DNA from: JBBSDP01 sp038240605
Lineage (GTDB): Bacteria; Planctomycetota; Phycisphaerae; Tepidisphaerales; Tepidisphaeraceae
Direction of reading: 5' to 3'
Length of the DNA: 64,000 nucleotides
Assembly: GCA_038240605.1 (NCBI GenBank)
Contig: JBBSDP010000001.1
Span: 62,001-126,000 of the forward strand
In this document: one piece after another, positions 40,989-48,715 of the stretch
Numbering within the stretch: position 1 is the stretch's first letter
Layout of the letters: each line of letters opens with the position of its first letter
Notes under the pieces: model-generated
Seen by the model: only the letters and a program-made list of their open reading frames with translations
Told to the model about the DNA's origin: nothing
Database searches by the model: none
Program-made: the position numbers and the translations under genes

Positions 40989-42839
40989 TCACTTATTTAA
41001 TTGCGGCTGCGCGTCCGTCGGCAGGGACCAGTGGCTGCGCATCATGGGGATGACACGGTCATTGATCGGGGCGCGCTTCTGGGCTTCGTTGAGGTCCTCG
41101 GCGGCGGCCTTGGGGTCGCCGGTGCTGTAGGCGATGTAGGCGAGCAGGAACCAGGGGCGTTCGGACTTGGGCTCGCTGGCGGTCAGGTCCTTGAGGTCCT
41201 TGCGGACGAATTCCAGCCGCTGCGCGTTCATGAAGCTGCTCAGGTCGAACTGGCCCATCAATAGCGCCGGGTCCAGCGTGAAGACGCGGCGCAGGTCCGC
41301 CTCGGCCTTGCCGTAATAGGCAGCGCCGAGTTCGGCGTGGGCCCGGCCCAGGGCGATGAGCGGATTGTTGGGGGCGACGCGCTCGGCGTCGTTGTACTTC
41401 TGGATCGCTGACGCGAACTTGTCGGCACGCATCAACTCTTCGGCGGAGGCGAGCAGATCATGCAGGCCCTTGGCCTTCACGCCGGTCGCCAGGCTGATGA
41501 TCTTCTCCGGCGGCTGGGCGTGCTCGGCCGGGGCATTGGGATTCTGCACCGCGGGCTGCGATGCCGGTCCGACGGCGGGCCGCGTGGCGCCCGGTCCTGT
41601 CCTGGGATTCGGGCCGGGACCATTCTTGTTGTGCGCCGCGAGGAGACGCTGCTGCTCGCGAAACACGCGGTTGGCCTGCTGGTCGTTCATCGGATGATCG
41701 GCGTTGAAGTGCTCGAGGCGATTCTGGAGCTCCGCGTATTGCGCGCTCTGGCGCGATGGCGGCACCATCAGCCGTTGCCGCATCCCTTCGTTCGCCCCAC
41801 CCTGCCCGATCACCTGCGGCTGGATGGCAGTGCCGATCGGTTTGTTGGGGATGGAGGCGCCAGTTGAACCGGTATCCGAATCGGTGCCGCTGTTCTGGTC
41901 GCTCCCGAGCGGCTTCTGGTTCAATCCGTCGGGCCCATTGGGTCCGTTGCCGTTAAGGTTATTTGGTCCGCCCGGCGTTGTCTGGCCGTTGGGGTTTTGC
42001 GATGTCCCATTCCGCGTCGCACCGGGGTTGGGCTGAAGGAGAGCTGAGTTCGACTGGAGCTGAAGCTCCTGTTGCATCTGCTGGATCGTGGTGTTGTCCA
42101 GGTTTTGAGGAAGGCCCTCGCTCGAGCGGCGCGTCGCCAGATATCGCTCCAGGACGAAGTTGTCGTTTGCCCCCTGTCCGTTCATCTGCACCACGCCGGT
42201 CAGCGGCGTCGCGAGCAGAACGCTCTTCATGTTGGGCTCGGAGGAATCGATGCTGCCGGGCAGGGAGAGAAGACCGCCGTTGAAGTCCTGGCCATAGCCG
42301 ACGATCTGCGTGCCGCCGATACGGTTGTCCTGGATGGTGGAGAGCTGTGCATTGAGCAGCGAGGAGGAATACGGGTTCTGCGCTTCCAGATCGGTGCCGA
42401 CGTAAGAGCCGCTGGCGCCGATGCGAACCGTGCCTTCCGGCGCGGCAACGCCGCGCGACTGGCCGTAAAACGAACGAGGTTGATCGAGGCTGAAGGATGG
42501 CGAGTACGGCGTGGGCACGCCGGAGGAATCGCGGATGAACGAGTCAACCCCGCGGCCTGAGAGCCTGCTGCGAAATGCCCACGGGTCGGTGTAGCCGATG
42601 CCTCCGCGAAACTGCCGGCCGCCGGTCACGTTGCCGGTGACGAGATCGTTGCCGTTGACGGAGTTGCCGCGGTTGTTGACGTCGTTCACGCCTCCGCCGC
42701 CCACGCGGTTGTTGGCATCGAGGGCATGGCCGTCTTCCCCAACGCGGTACTGGGCATGGGCAACGCTCGCCGCAAGCACCACCGGCGCAACGGCGGCAAC
42801 CGCCGCGGCCAGCAATCGATTTCGTCCGTTGATCCGCAT
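40989..42839 (-). CDS. Secreted TPR protein with Asn/Gly/Pro-rich linker
   Basis: 616 residues from the ATG at 42839, after GTGAGG. A signal peptide (LLAAAVAAVAPVVLAASVAHA) precedes a 250-residue region without recognised domains and an Asn/Gly/Pro/Gln-rich linker (about 285-350). From about residue 465 TPR-like helices appear: LLASAEELMRADKFASAIQKY, then NPLIALGRAHAELGAAYYGKA and WFLLAYIAYSTGDPKAA. It is probably a periplasmic scaffold. No partner gene is on the same strand nearby. Confidence 0.75.
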   Translation of the reverse strand: MRINGRNRLLAAAVAAVAPVVLAASVAHAQYRVGEDGHALDANNRVGGGGVNDVNNRGNSVNGNDLVTGNVTGGRQFRGGIGYTDPWAFRSRLSGRGVDSFIRDSSGVPTPYSPSFSLDQPRSFYGQSRGVAAPEGTVRIGASGSYVGTDLEAQNPYSSSLLNAQLSTIQDNRIGGTQIVGYGQDFNGGLLSLPGSIDSSEPNMKSVLLATPLTGVVQMNGQGANDNFVLERYLATRRSSEGLPQNLDNTTIQQMQQELQLQSNSALLQPNPGATRNGTSQNPNGQTTPGGPNNLNGNGPNGPDGLNQKPLGSDQNSGTDSDTGSTGASIPNKPIGTAIQPQVIGQGGANEGMRQRLMVPPSRQSAQYAELQNRLEHFNADHPMNDQQANRVFREQQRLLAAHNKNGPGPNPRTGPGATRPAVGPASQPAVQNPNAPAEHAQPPEKIISLATGVKAKGLHDLLASAEELMRADKFASAIQKYNDAERVAPNNPLIALGRAHAELGAAYYGKAEADLRRVFTLDPALLMGQFDLSSFMNAQRLEFVRKDLKDLTASEPKSERPWFLLAYIAYSTGDPKAAAEDLNEAQKRAPINDRVIPMMRSHWSLPTDAQPQLNK

Positions 42840-43112
42840 GGGCAACCTCACTTTTATTTTCTCGGCACATGCTGCCGTTGGCACTGACAGCCGTCCCATT
42901 CTAGCAACAACCGACGCTGGTGCATCGCTTTAGACCAGAATGCGGCTGGAAAGTTGCATGCCATTGCGACCCGGCCCGGCCGGGATCGCGGCAAACGAGC
43001 ACCGCGTTAGGGTCGTATCGGTCGTGCGGCCGGACGGGCTGCAAAGCGAGGCGCGTCAAGAGGATATCACAGGGTACGGATACACGCCCAAGGGTAACGA
43101 TCGGGCATATCC

Positions 43113-43152
43113 GCTCGATTTGCCCGCTCGATTTGCCCTGCTCGATTTGCCC
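43113..43152. repeat. Three copies of GCTCGATTTGCCC
   Basis: GCTCGATTTGCCC occurs at 43113-43125, 43126-43138 and 43140-43152, about 50 bp before the ThuA start. The first two are directly adjacent and the third follows after one base. The rest of the 42840-43203 gap shows no gene. It could be a binding array or simple slippage product. Confidence 0.75.
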
Positions 43153-43203
43153 GATGCCGAACGGCGGGGCTGCCGTTATCCTTCGCCCACCTCAGGAGGT
43201 TTG

Positions 43204-43929
43204 ATGCCCGCTCGCGTTACCGTCTGGAGCGAGTTCCGCCACGAGAAGCAGAATCCCGCCGTTGCGCAGATTTATCCCAACGGCATGCACGAGCAGATCG
43301 CCGGCCACTTACGGAAAAACGCCGATCTCCAGGTGATCACCGCGACGCTGGACGAGCCGCAGCACGGGCTCACTGAGGAGCGCGTCCGCGACACGGACGT
43401 GATGCTCTGGTGGGGTCACCTGGCGCACGATGAGCTCCAGGATCTGATCGTCGAGCGCGTGTACCACCGGGTCATGGCGGGCATGGGACTGGTCGTGCTG
43501 CATAGCGGACATTTCGCGAAGGTCTTCCGCAAGCTGATGGGGACTAGCTGCAACCTGAAATGGCGCATCTCCGATGACCGCGAAACCCTCTGGGTTACCC
43601 GCCCCGGCCACCCGATCCTCCAGGGCATCGACGATCGCTTCACGCTGGCGAAAGAAGAAATGTACGGCGAGTTCTTCGACATTCCCGAGCCGTTGGAAAC
43701 CATCCTGATCAGCAACTTCAGCGGCGGGGAAGTGTTCCGCAGCGGCTGCACCTGGACGCGCGGCGCCGGCCGGATCTTCTATTTCCGCCCCGGCCACGAA
43801 ACCTACCCAACGTATTACGACCCGAACGTGCTGCGCATCATCGAGAACGCAGTCCGCTGGGCGACGCCGACCTCACCGATCAAGGCGCTGGAGTTCGGGC
43901 ATCGCGAGCCGGGATGGCTGGGTCCTTGA
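43204..43929 (+). CDS. ThuA-domain protein (trehalose utilisation-like)
   Basis: 241 residues from ATG 43204, three bases after AGGAGG. The class I glutamine amidotransferase-like ThuA fold is shown by VTVWSEFRHE, VMLWWGHLAHDELQDLIVER, GLVVLHSGHFAKVFRKLMGT and a C-terminal GRIFYFRPGHETYPTYY. The usual nucleophile Cys is absent (VLHSGHF), as in most ThuA proteins. Related proteins in Planctomycetota take part in sugar or heme-like metabolism; role here unknown. A short PEP-CTERM-like tail follows in another frame. Confidence 0.85.
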   Translation: MPARVTVWSEFRHEKQNPAVAQIYPNGMHEQIAGHLRKNADLQVITATLDEPQHGLTEERVRDTDVMLWWGHLAHDELQDLIVERVYHRVMAGMGLVVLHSGHFAKVFRKLMGTSCNLKWRISDDRETLWVTRPGHPILQGIDDRFTLAKEEMYGEFFDIPEPLETILISNFSGGEVFRSGCTWTRGAGRIFYFRPGHETYPTYYDPNVLRIIENAVRWATPTSPIKALEFGHREPGWLGP

Positions 43930-43943
43930 GATGGCGAATCGGC

Positions 43944-44021
43944 GTCCCCGAGCCCGCCATGGGAGCACTGCTCGGCGTTGGAATCGTCGGCCTGGTTCTC
44001 CGCCGGCGACGACGAGATTGA
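43944..44021 (+). pseudogene. Orphan PEP-CTERM sorting tail (gene remnant)
   Basis: The frame VPEPAMGALLGVGIVGLVLR, then four arginines and an Asp before TGA, has all parts of a PEP-CTERM signal: VPEP motif, transmembrane helix, Arg-rich end. It lies in a frame other than ThuA, with no coding sequence leading into it, so it is a leftover C-terminus of a deleted secreted protein. The remaining 44022-44221 has no gene. Confidence 0.65.
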
Positions 44022-44221
44022 TCCCTTGCCGCTCGCGTCCCCTCATTCTCTGCCGCGTCGGCCTCGACTCCGCGGGTGCGAGTAGCCGCCCTGTCGCGCC
44101 CTGACGACCCTCCCCATGACGGTAGACGCCGGCCACTGACTAACCCTCAGCAACCGCCCGGGCTTCACGACGATCCTTGCGCTGATTGGATCGGATTGGA
44201 TCGGATTGGGCAAGAAATACA

Positions 44222-44292
44222 GGTGACCTCAGAACTAAAGGTGACGCGAACCTTTATTTAAAGGCTCGCGTCACCTTTAGTTCTATCGTCAC
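44222..44292. repeat. Near-perfect palindrome overlapping the end of the rhodanese remnant
   Basis: Arms 44231-44256 and 44259-44284 are reverse complements over 26 positions with one A/C mismatch, separated by two bases; an extra GGTGAC/GTCACC pair extends it to 44222-44292. It would fold into an unusually strong hairpin. The right arm codes for the last residues of the truncated rhodanese remnant and the loop side holds its stop codon. Confidence 0.9.
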
Positions 44293-44538
44293 CGATATTT
44301 TGATGCTTCCCGCCAGGTGCGCCGCCGCAAAGTCAGCCGGGTCGCGCGTGTCGAGCACGTTCGCGCCGCGCGACTGGAGTTCCAGCAAGGCGTCGAGTGA
44401 CAGCGGGTTCATCTCCCGCGCGATCGCGGCGTCCAGCGTCAGGTGCTCTTCGCTGTTCAGGACCGCGTCATAGTTGAAGTAGGCGGGCACGTCCGGCTGG
44501 TCCGCCGTCACCACCGCGATGAACGCCTGCTTGCTCAT
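44254..44538 (-). pseudogene. Truncated rhodanese domain, separated from MBL domain by in-frame stop
   Basis: 94 residues in exactly the same frame as the upstream MBL gene; only TAA-CCG separates the MBL end from the ATG here. KQAFIAVVTADQPDVPAYF and VLDTRDPADFAAAHLAGSI match the linker and first half of the rhodanese domain of MBL-rhodanese fusions, after which the frame runs into the palindrome (TIELKVTRAFK) and ends. The later part of the domain, where family members carry the active-site loop, is gone. Probably not functional; readthrough is possible but would not restore the missing part. Confidence 0.75.
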
Positions 44539-44541
44539 CGG

Positions 44542-45186
44542 TTAAAGCGCATAGTTCGATCGGCGCTGCTCACCCAGAGTCGACACCGTCTCCTTGCTCA
44601 ACGCTTTTCCACAGAGCGAGCCCGCCCCGTGGGCCGGATAGACCAGGCTCGAGTCCGGGAGCGCCAGCAGCTTCTGATGCAGGGAATCGAAGAGCATGCC
44701 GCCCAGGTCCACTGCCGTCCAGCCAAGCGCCGCGCGCAGGTCGGGACGCCCGACGTCGCCGATGAACAGCGTGTCCCCCGTCAGCACGGCGTGCGGTTGC
44801 GTCGCGCTCGCGCTCAAGTCGTATACGACGATGGAGATCGATTCTCGCGTGTGGCCCGGTGTCTCCAGCACCTTCAGGCGGACGCGCCCGAACTCGAGCG
44901 TCTCCCCATCACGAAACGGCGTGAACGGGTACTCCACTTTGGCCGCAGCGCCCAGGCAGATCGCGGCGCCAACCCGATCGCGGAGGTCGAGATGGCCGGC
45001 GACGAAATCAGCATGGAGATGCGTGAGAAACACGTGTGTGATGGTCAGCCCATTTTCAGCGGCCATGTCAATGTACTGGTCCGTGTCGCGCTGCGGATCA
45101 ACGACGACCGCCGTCCCGCTCCCCTCGTCCCCGATCAGGTAAGAGGCATGGGCAAGGCGCTTGAGATAGAACTGCTTGAGGATCAT
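44542..45186 (-). CDS. MBL-fold hydrolase (persulfide-dioxygenase-like), MBL domain of a broken MBL-rhodanese gene
   Basis: 214 residues from ATG 45186 (MILKQFYLKRLAHASYLIG); an ATG at 45216 is an alternative. The ETHE1/Blh-like motif is THLHADFVAGH, followed by VLETPGHTRESIS, LTGDTLFIGDVGRPD and VYPAHGAGS; these are typical of sulfur-transfer MBL proteins that carry a C-terminal rhodanese. Here the frame stops after NYAL; the family continues with a Gln (CAA or CAG) where this sequence has TAA. The MBL domain alone may still be expressed. A BLH-type role in sulfide/persulfide oxidation is inferred from the family. Confidence 0.8.
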   Translation of the reverse strand: MILKQFYLKRLAHASYLIGDEGSGTAVVVDPQRDTDQYIDMAAENGLTITHVFLTHLHADFVAGHLDLRDRVGAAICLGAAAKVEYPFTPFRDGETLEFGRVRLKVLETPGHTRESISIVVYDLSASATQPHAVLTGDTLFIGDVGRPDLRAALGWTAVDLGGMLFDSLHQKLLALPDSSLVYPAHGAGSLCGKALSKETVSTLGEQRRSNYAL

Positions 45187-45221
45187 GGTGCATCCACTGT
45201 TTCGATTCTGCGCCACCGGGC

Positions 45222-45302
45222 AGGAGAGGATAAAGGATTGAGGATAGAGGATAGCGCGCGGCGTTCAATCCTCGATCTGCGATCTCCGATTTTCTCCTCG
45301 CT
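45222..45302. repeat. GAGGATAAAGGATTGAGGAT palindromic repeat
   Basis: GGATTGAGGAT units are followed by TCAATCCTCGATC; AGGATTGA pairs with TCAATCCT. It is the same kind as 23719-23815. It lies between the MBL gene start and the 3' end of the aldo/keto reductase gene. Confidence 0.65.
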
Positions 45303-45322
45303 TACTTTGGCGGGCAACGCAA

Positions 45323-46240
45323 TTAATTCCTTCTGATCGCCAGCGGATGATCGTCGCGGGCGAACGTTGCCGCGGCGGCGTTGGACTCTACCTGTTGTAC
45401 ATCCTTACAGCCCGGGATCACGATGCTCACGGCTTCATTTTGCAGGCACCACGCCAGTGCCCACTGAGCCATGTCGACGCCAGGCGGGACTTCCTTCTGG
45501 ATGCGCTGGGCTTCCTTGAGGCGCTCATCCACCTTCTGCCGGTCGGCGGTCGAGCGCCAGTCACCCTTCGCGAACGTGGCGCCAGGCTTGTACTTCCCGG
45601 ACAGATAGCCGCTGGCCAGCGGAACCCGCGCGAGCACTCCAAGATCCTGACGCCGGCAGGACTGGAGCAATTCCTGCTCCGGCTTGCGATCCAGGCGATT
45701 GTAAACCACTTGCACGGTCTGCGCGTTCTTCTGGCTGGCGCGATCGACCTGAAACAGGTTGTCATTGGGGCTCACCGAAATCCCCAGGTGACGCACCTTC
45801 CCTGCCTTCACCTGCTCGTTCAACATCTCCCACAATCCCGGCGTGTCGAACTCATCGTTCTTACCGGAATGAAACTGATACAGGTCGATGTAATCCGTCT
45901 GGAGCGCCTTCAGCGATGCTTCGAGCTGTTGCCGCACGTCGTCGGGGTCATAGATCTGCGTGCGATTCTGGAAGCCGTGGTAATGGTGGCCGAACTTGGT
46001 CGCGAGGATCCACTTTTCCCGGTCACGGCGAATGGCGTTGCCGACGAAGCGCTCGGAGAGATGATCGCCGTAGCATTCGGCGGTATCGACGAGGTTGATG
46101 CCAAGCTCGCGGCCCCGGTCGAAGATCGCATCGACCTCAGCTTGCGAGAACTCTTTGCCCCATTCCCCGCCGTATTGCCAGGTGCCGATGCCGACCACGG
46201 ATACGTTCAATCCTGTCATGCCTAACCTGCGGTATTTCAT
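45323..46240 (-). CDS. Aldo/keto reductase
   Basis: 305 residues. The TIM-barrel AKR signature: KYRRLGMTGLNVSVVGIGTW, NLVDTAECYGDHLSERFVG (catalytic Asp and Tyr), WILATKFG (Lys) and IDLYQFHSG (His), and a C-terminal NADP(H)-binding loop ALAWCLQNEAVSIVIPGCKD. Substrate is unknown. TAAGAT ends six bases before the ATG with no Shine-Dalgarno, as in the possible leaderless genes elsewhere in the window. Confidence 0.9.
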   Translation of the reverse strand: MKYRRLGMTGLNVSVVGIGTWQYGGEWGKEFSQAEVDAIFDRGRELGINLVDTAECYGDHLSERFVGNAIRRDREKWILATKFGHHYHGFQNRTQIYDPDDVRQQLEASLKALQTDYIDLYQFHSGKNDEFDTPGLWEMLNEQVKAGKVRHLGISVSPNDNLFQVDRASQKNAQTVQVVYNRLDRKPEQELLQSCRRQDLGVLARVPLASGYLSGKYKPGATFAKGDWRSTADRQKVDERLKEAQRIQKEVPPGVDMAQWALAWCLQNEAVSIVIPGCKDVQQVESNAAAATFARDDHPLAIRRN

Positions 46241-46285
46241 GCTTGAATCTTACGCGGATGAATACGGGACACGAATAATAGAATT

Positions 46286-46410
46286 CAATTCATGTTCGCC
46301 ACAGATGAAAGGCAGATGCAGACTGATGAAGGCAAACAAGCCAGACCCAATCGAATGAATGATCATTTCTTATCCGTGTTCATCGGTCTTCATCTGTGGC
46401 GAACAATCTT
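46286..46410. repeat. Inverted repeat GTTCGCCACAGATGA ... TCATCTGTGGCGAAC
   Basis: 46294-46308 and 46390-46404 are perfect 15-bp reverse complements. Inner parts (GATGAATACGGGACACGAAT and TTATCCGTGTTCATC) are also related. This is the widespread CCACAGATGAACACGGAT type of intergenic element. It fills the gap between the aldo/keto reductase and nagB genes; no gene in it. Confidence 0.85.
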
Positions 46411-46450
46411 CTCCGAGCTCGGCAGGCAAGGCTCATCTGTTGCGGAGGTT

Positions 46451-47188
46451 TTAGAGAAGCGATGCCGAGGGCGGATCTAGGAAGATCGTGGTTCGCTCGT
46501 GGCGCTGGAGGATGGTGGCTGGGACCTGGTTCGTGACCGGACCGTTCACGCTGGCGCGGACGGCGGTGGCCTTTCTTGCATCGGGGACGCTACAGATGAT
46601 CGTGGCGGCTTTGAGGATCTGCCGGCAGCTCATGGAGATCGCCTGCTTTGGAACATCGGCGAGACTCGGGAACCAGCCCTCACCGAGTTGCTGGGCGCGG
46701 CAGGCGTCGTCGAGGTTGACGACGAGGTACGTCTCCTCGGTCTCAAAATCGGCCGGCGGATCGTTGAACGCGAGGTGCCCGTTCTCGCCGATGCCGACGA
46801 AGGCCACGTCAATCGGATGCCGGCGGATCAGCTCCCCCACTCGCTTACACTCGGCAAGCGGATCGGCGGCGTCGCCGTTCACGTAGTGGAAGGCGGCCAG
46901 CGGCTGGGGGAGCCGGCGGTGGAAGCGCTCCCAGAGATATTTGCGAAACGACGCCGGGTGTGTAATCGGCAGGCCGACGTATTCGTCGAGGTGGAAGGCC
47001 GTCACCTGATCCCAGGCAATCCCCGGCTCTTCGACGAGCGCTGCCAGGACCTCAAACTGCGAAGCGCCGGTGGCGACGATGACGTTAGCGGATCCGCGCT
47101 GCGCGATCGCCTCGCGGATGCCCGCCGCGCCCGCGCTGGCTGCCTGCCGGCCCAGGTCCTGCCTGTCCATCGCCTTGATGATCTTCAT
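46451..47188 (-). CDS. nagB: Glucosamine-6-phosphate deaminase family protein
   Basis: 245 residues, with GGAGG before the ATG. The NagB motifs are present: GSANVIVATGASQFEVLAAL, FHLDEYVGLP (catalytic Asp68), and GIGENGHLAFNDPP with its catalytic Glu and His. The protein is a little shorter than E. coli NagB at the C-terminus. It should convert GlcN6P to Fru6P plus ammonia. The Gfo/Idh/MocA gene is divergent, with only 72 bases between the starts, so a shared control region is likely. Confidence 0.9.
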   Translation of the reverse strand: MKIIKAMDRQDLGRQAASAGAAGIREAIAQRGSANVIVATGASQFEVLAALVEEPGIAWDQVTAFHLDEYVGLPITHPASFRKYLWERFHRRLPQPLAAFHYVNGDAADPLAECKRVGELIRRHPIDVAFVGIGENGHLAFNDPPADFETEETYLVVNLDDACRAQQLGEGWFPSLADVPKQAISMSCRQILKAATIICSVPDARKATAVRASVNGPVTNQVPATILQRHERTTIFLDPPSASLL

Positions 47189-47260
47189 GCCGTACCTCCG
47201 TTGAATTACAAGATTAGTGAGCGATGCGTCCGTCCGCTACGCTGGGCGATGGAGGTCCGA

Positions 47261-48583
47261 ATGAATCGACGCAAACGCTACGCGATGATCGGCGCAGGGG
47301 GCCGGGCCATGACCTACATCGATGCGCTGTGCGATGCGCATCGCGAGCAAGCGGAGCTGATCGCCCTCTGCGACCCCAGCCCGACCCGCATGGACTGGCA
47401 TAACCAGCGGATCGCCAGCAAGTATCACCTCCCTCCGCTCGCCACCCACATGCCCGATGCCTTCGACCGCCTGCTCGCCGAGCAAAAACCCGACGGCGTA
47501 ATCGTCTGCACGCCGGACTACCTGCACCACCAGTATGTGATCCGCGCCCTCGAGGCCGGGTGTGATGCGGTGTGCGAGAAGCCGATGACGATCGACGCCG
47601 CGAAGATGCGCGCGATCTTCGACGCGATCGACCGCACCGGCCGTACGCTGCGCGTGACGTTCAACGCCCGCTACCTGCCGGAGGGGATGGCGGTGAAGAA
47701 GCTGGTCCTGGAGGGCGCCATCGGCACGCCCACCAGCGTCGACATGAACTGGAATCTAGATACGTCGCACGGCGCGGATTACTTCCGCCGTTGGCACCGC
47801 GAGAAGGCGAAGTCCGGCGGGTTGCTCGTCCACAAGGCATCGCACCACTTCGACCTGGTGAACTGGTGGATCGATTCCTGGCCGCAACGCGTCTTCGCGT
47901 TCGGCGACCTGAAGTTCTACGGCCGACGCGCCGCCGAATCGCGCGGCGAGCGCTATGGCTACGATCGCTACACCGGTGCAGCGGGGGCAAAGGATGATCC
48001 GTTCGCGATGTCGCTGGATGCGACCGAGGACCTGCGCGGCCTTTACCTCGGCGCCGAACGCGACAGCGGTTACGTCCGCGACCGCAACGTCTTCGGCGAC
48101 GGGATCGACATCGAGGACACCGTCACCCTTACCGCCCGCTACCGCAACGGCGTTCAACTCAGCTACTCGCTGGTCTGCTTCGCTCCCTGGGAAGGGTTCC
48201 GAGCCGTCATCAATGGAACGAAGGGCCGTCTGGAGCTTCACGTCAAGCAACAGGCTCACGTGTTGCACGTGGCGGAAGGCCAGACTGCCGAGGCAGATGA
48301 GGCCCGGCGGGCGTGGCGAACGCTGCGCGTTTACCCGATGTTCGGCCTGCCGTACAATGTGACAATCCCCAACCTGGAAGGCTCGCACAACGGCTCGGAT
48401 GCGATGCTTTTCAACGACCTGTTCTCCACCGATCCGGGCGACGATTCCCTGAGTCGGCGGGCCACACACCTGGAAGGCGCAGCCGCATCATTGCTTGGGA
48501 TGAGCGCCAACGAATCGATCGCGACGAGGCAAGTGGTGGATTGCGATGCGCTCCTGAAACTGCCGGACGAACAGCGAGCCTAA
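47261..48583 (+). CDS. Gfo/Idh/MocA-family oxidoreductase
   Basis: 440 residues from ATG 47261, five bases after GGAGG; ATG 47249 overlaps that site. Rossmann N-terminus (YAMIGAGGRAMTYIDAL), VCEKPMTIDAAKM (the conserved EKP), and HKASHHFDLVNWW in the C-terminal domain with active-site His residues. It lacks a signal, so it is cytoplasmic and NAD(P)-dependent. It is divergent from nagB, so amino-sugar or related metabolism is possible. Substrate unknown. Confidence 0.9.
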   Translation: MNRRKRYAMIGAGGRAMTYIDALCDAHREQAELIALCDPSPTRMDWHNQRIASKYHLPPLATHMPDAFDRLLAEQKPDGVIVCTPDYLHHQYVIRALEAGCDAVCEKPMTIDAAKMRAIFDAIDRTGRTLRVTFNARYLPEGMAVKKLVLEGAIGTPTSVDMNWNLDTSHGADYFRRWHREKAKSGGLLVHKASHHFDLVNWWIDSWPQRVFAFGDLKFYGRRAAESRGERYGYDRYTGAAGAKDDPFAMSLDATEDLRGLYLGAERDSGYVRDRNVFGDGIDIEDTVTLTARYRNGVQLSYSLVCFAPWEGFRAVINGTKGRLELHVKQQAHVLHVAEGQTAEADEARRAWRTLRVYPMFGLPYNVTIPNLEGSHNGSDAMLFNDLFSTDPGDDSLSRRATHLEGAAASLLGMSANESIATRQVVDCDALLKLPDEQRA

Positions 48584-48715
48584 CGGAGGTTTTCGCGAAT
48601 GAGTCCGAGAATCAACATCAGTCAAATCGCGTGGCCATCGCGCTTCGCTCGCCGCCGGGGACTTACAAGCGACCAACGCATTGACGCCGGAAGCGAATCC
48701 GAGCGCCCAAACCTC

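Noticed and set aside
46499..47248. Long N-terminal extension of the Gfo/Idh/MocA gene
   Set aside because: It is antisense to nagB, whose motifs are clear; GGAGG marks the start at 47261.
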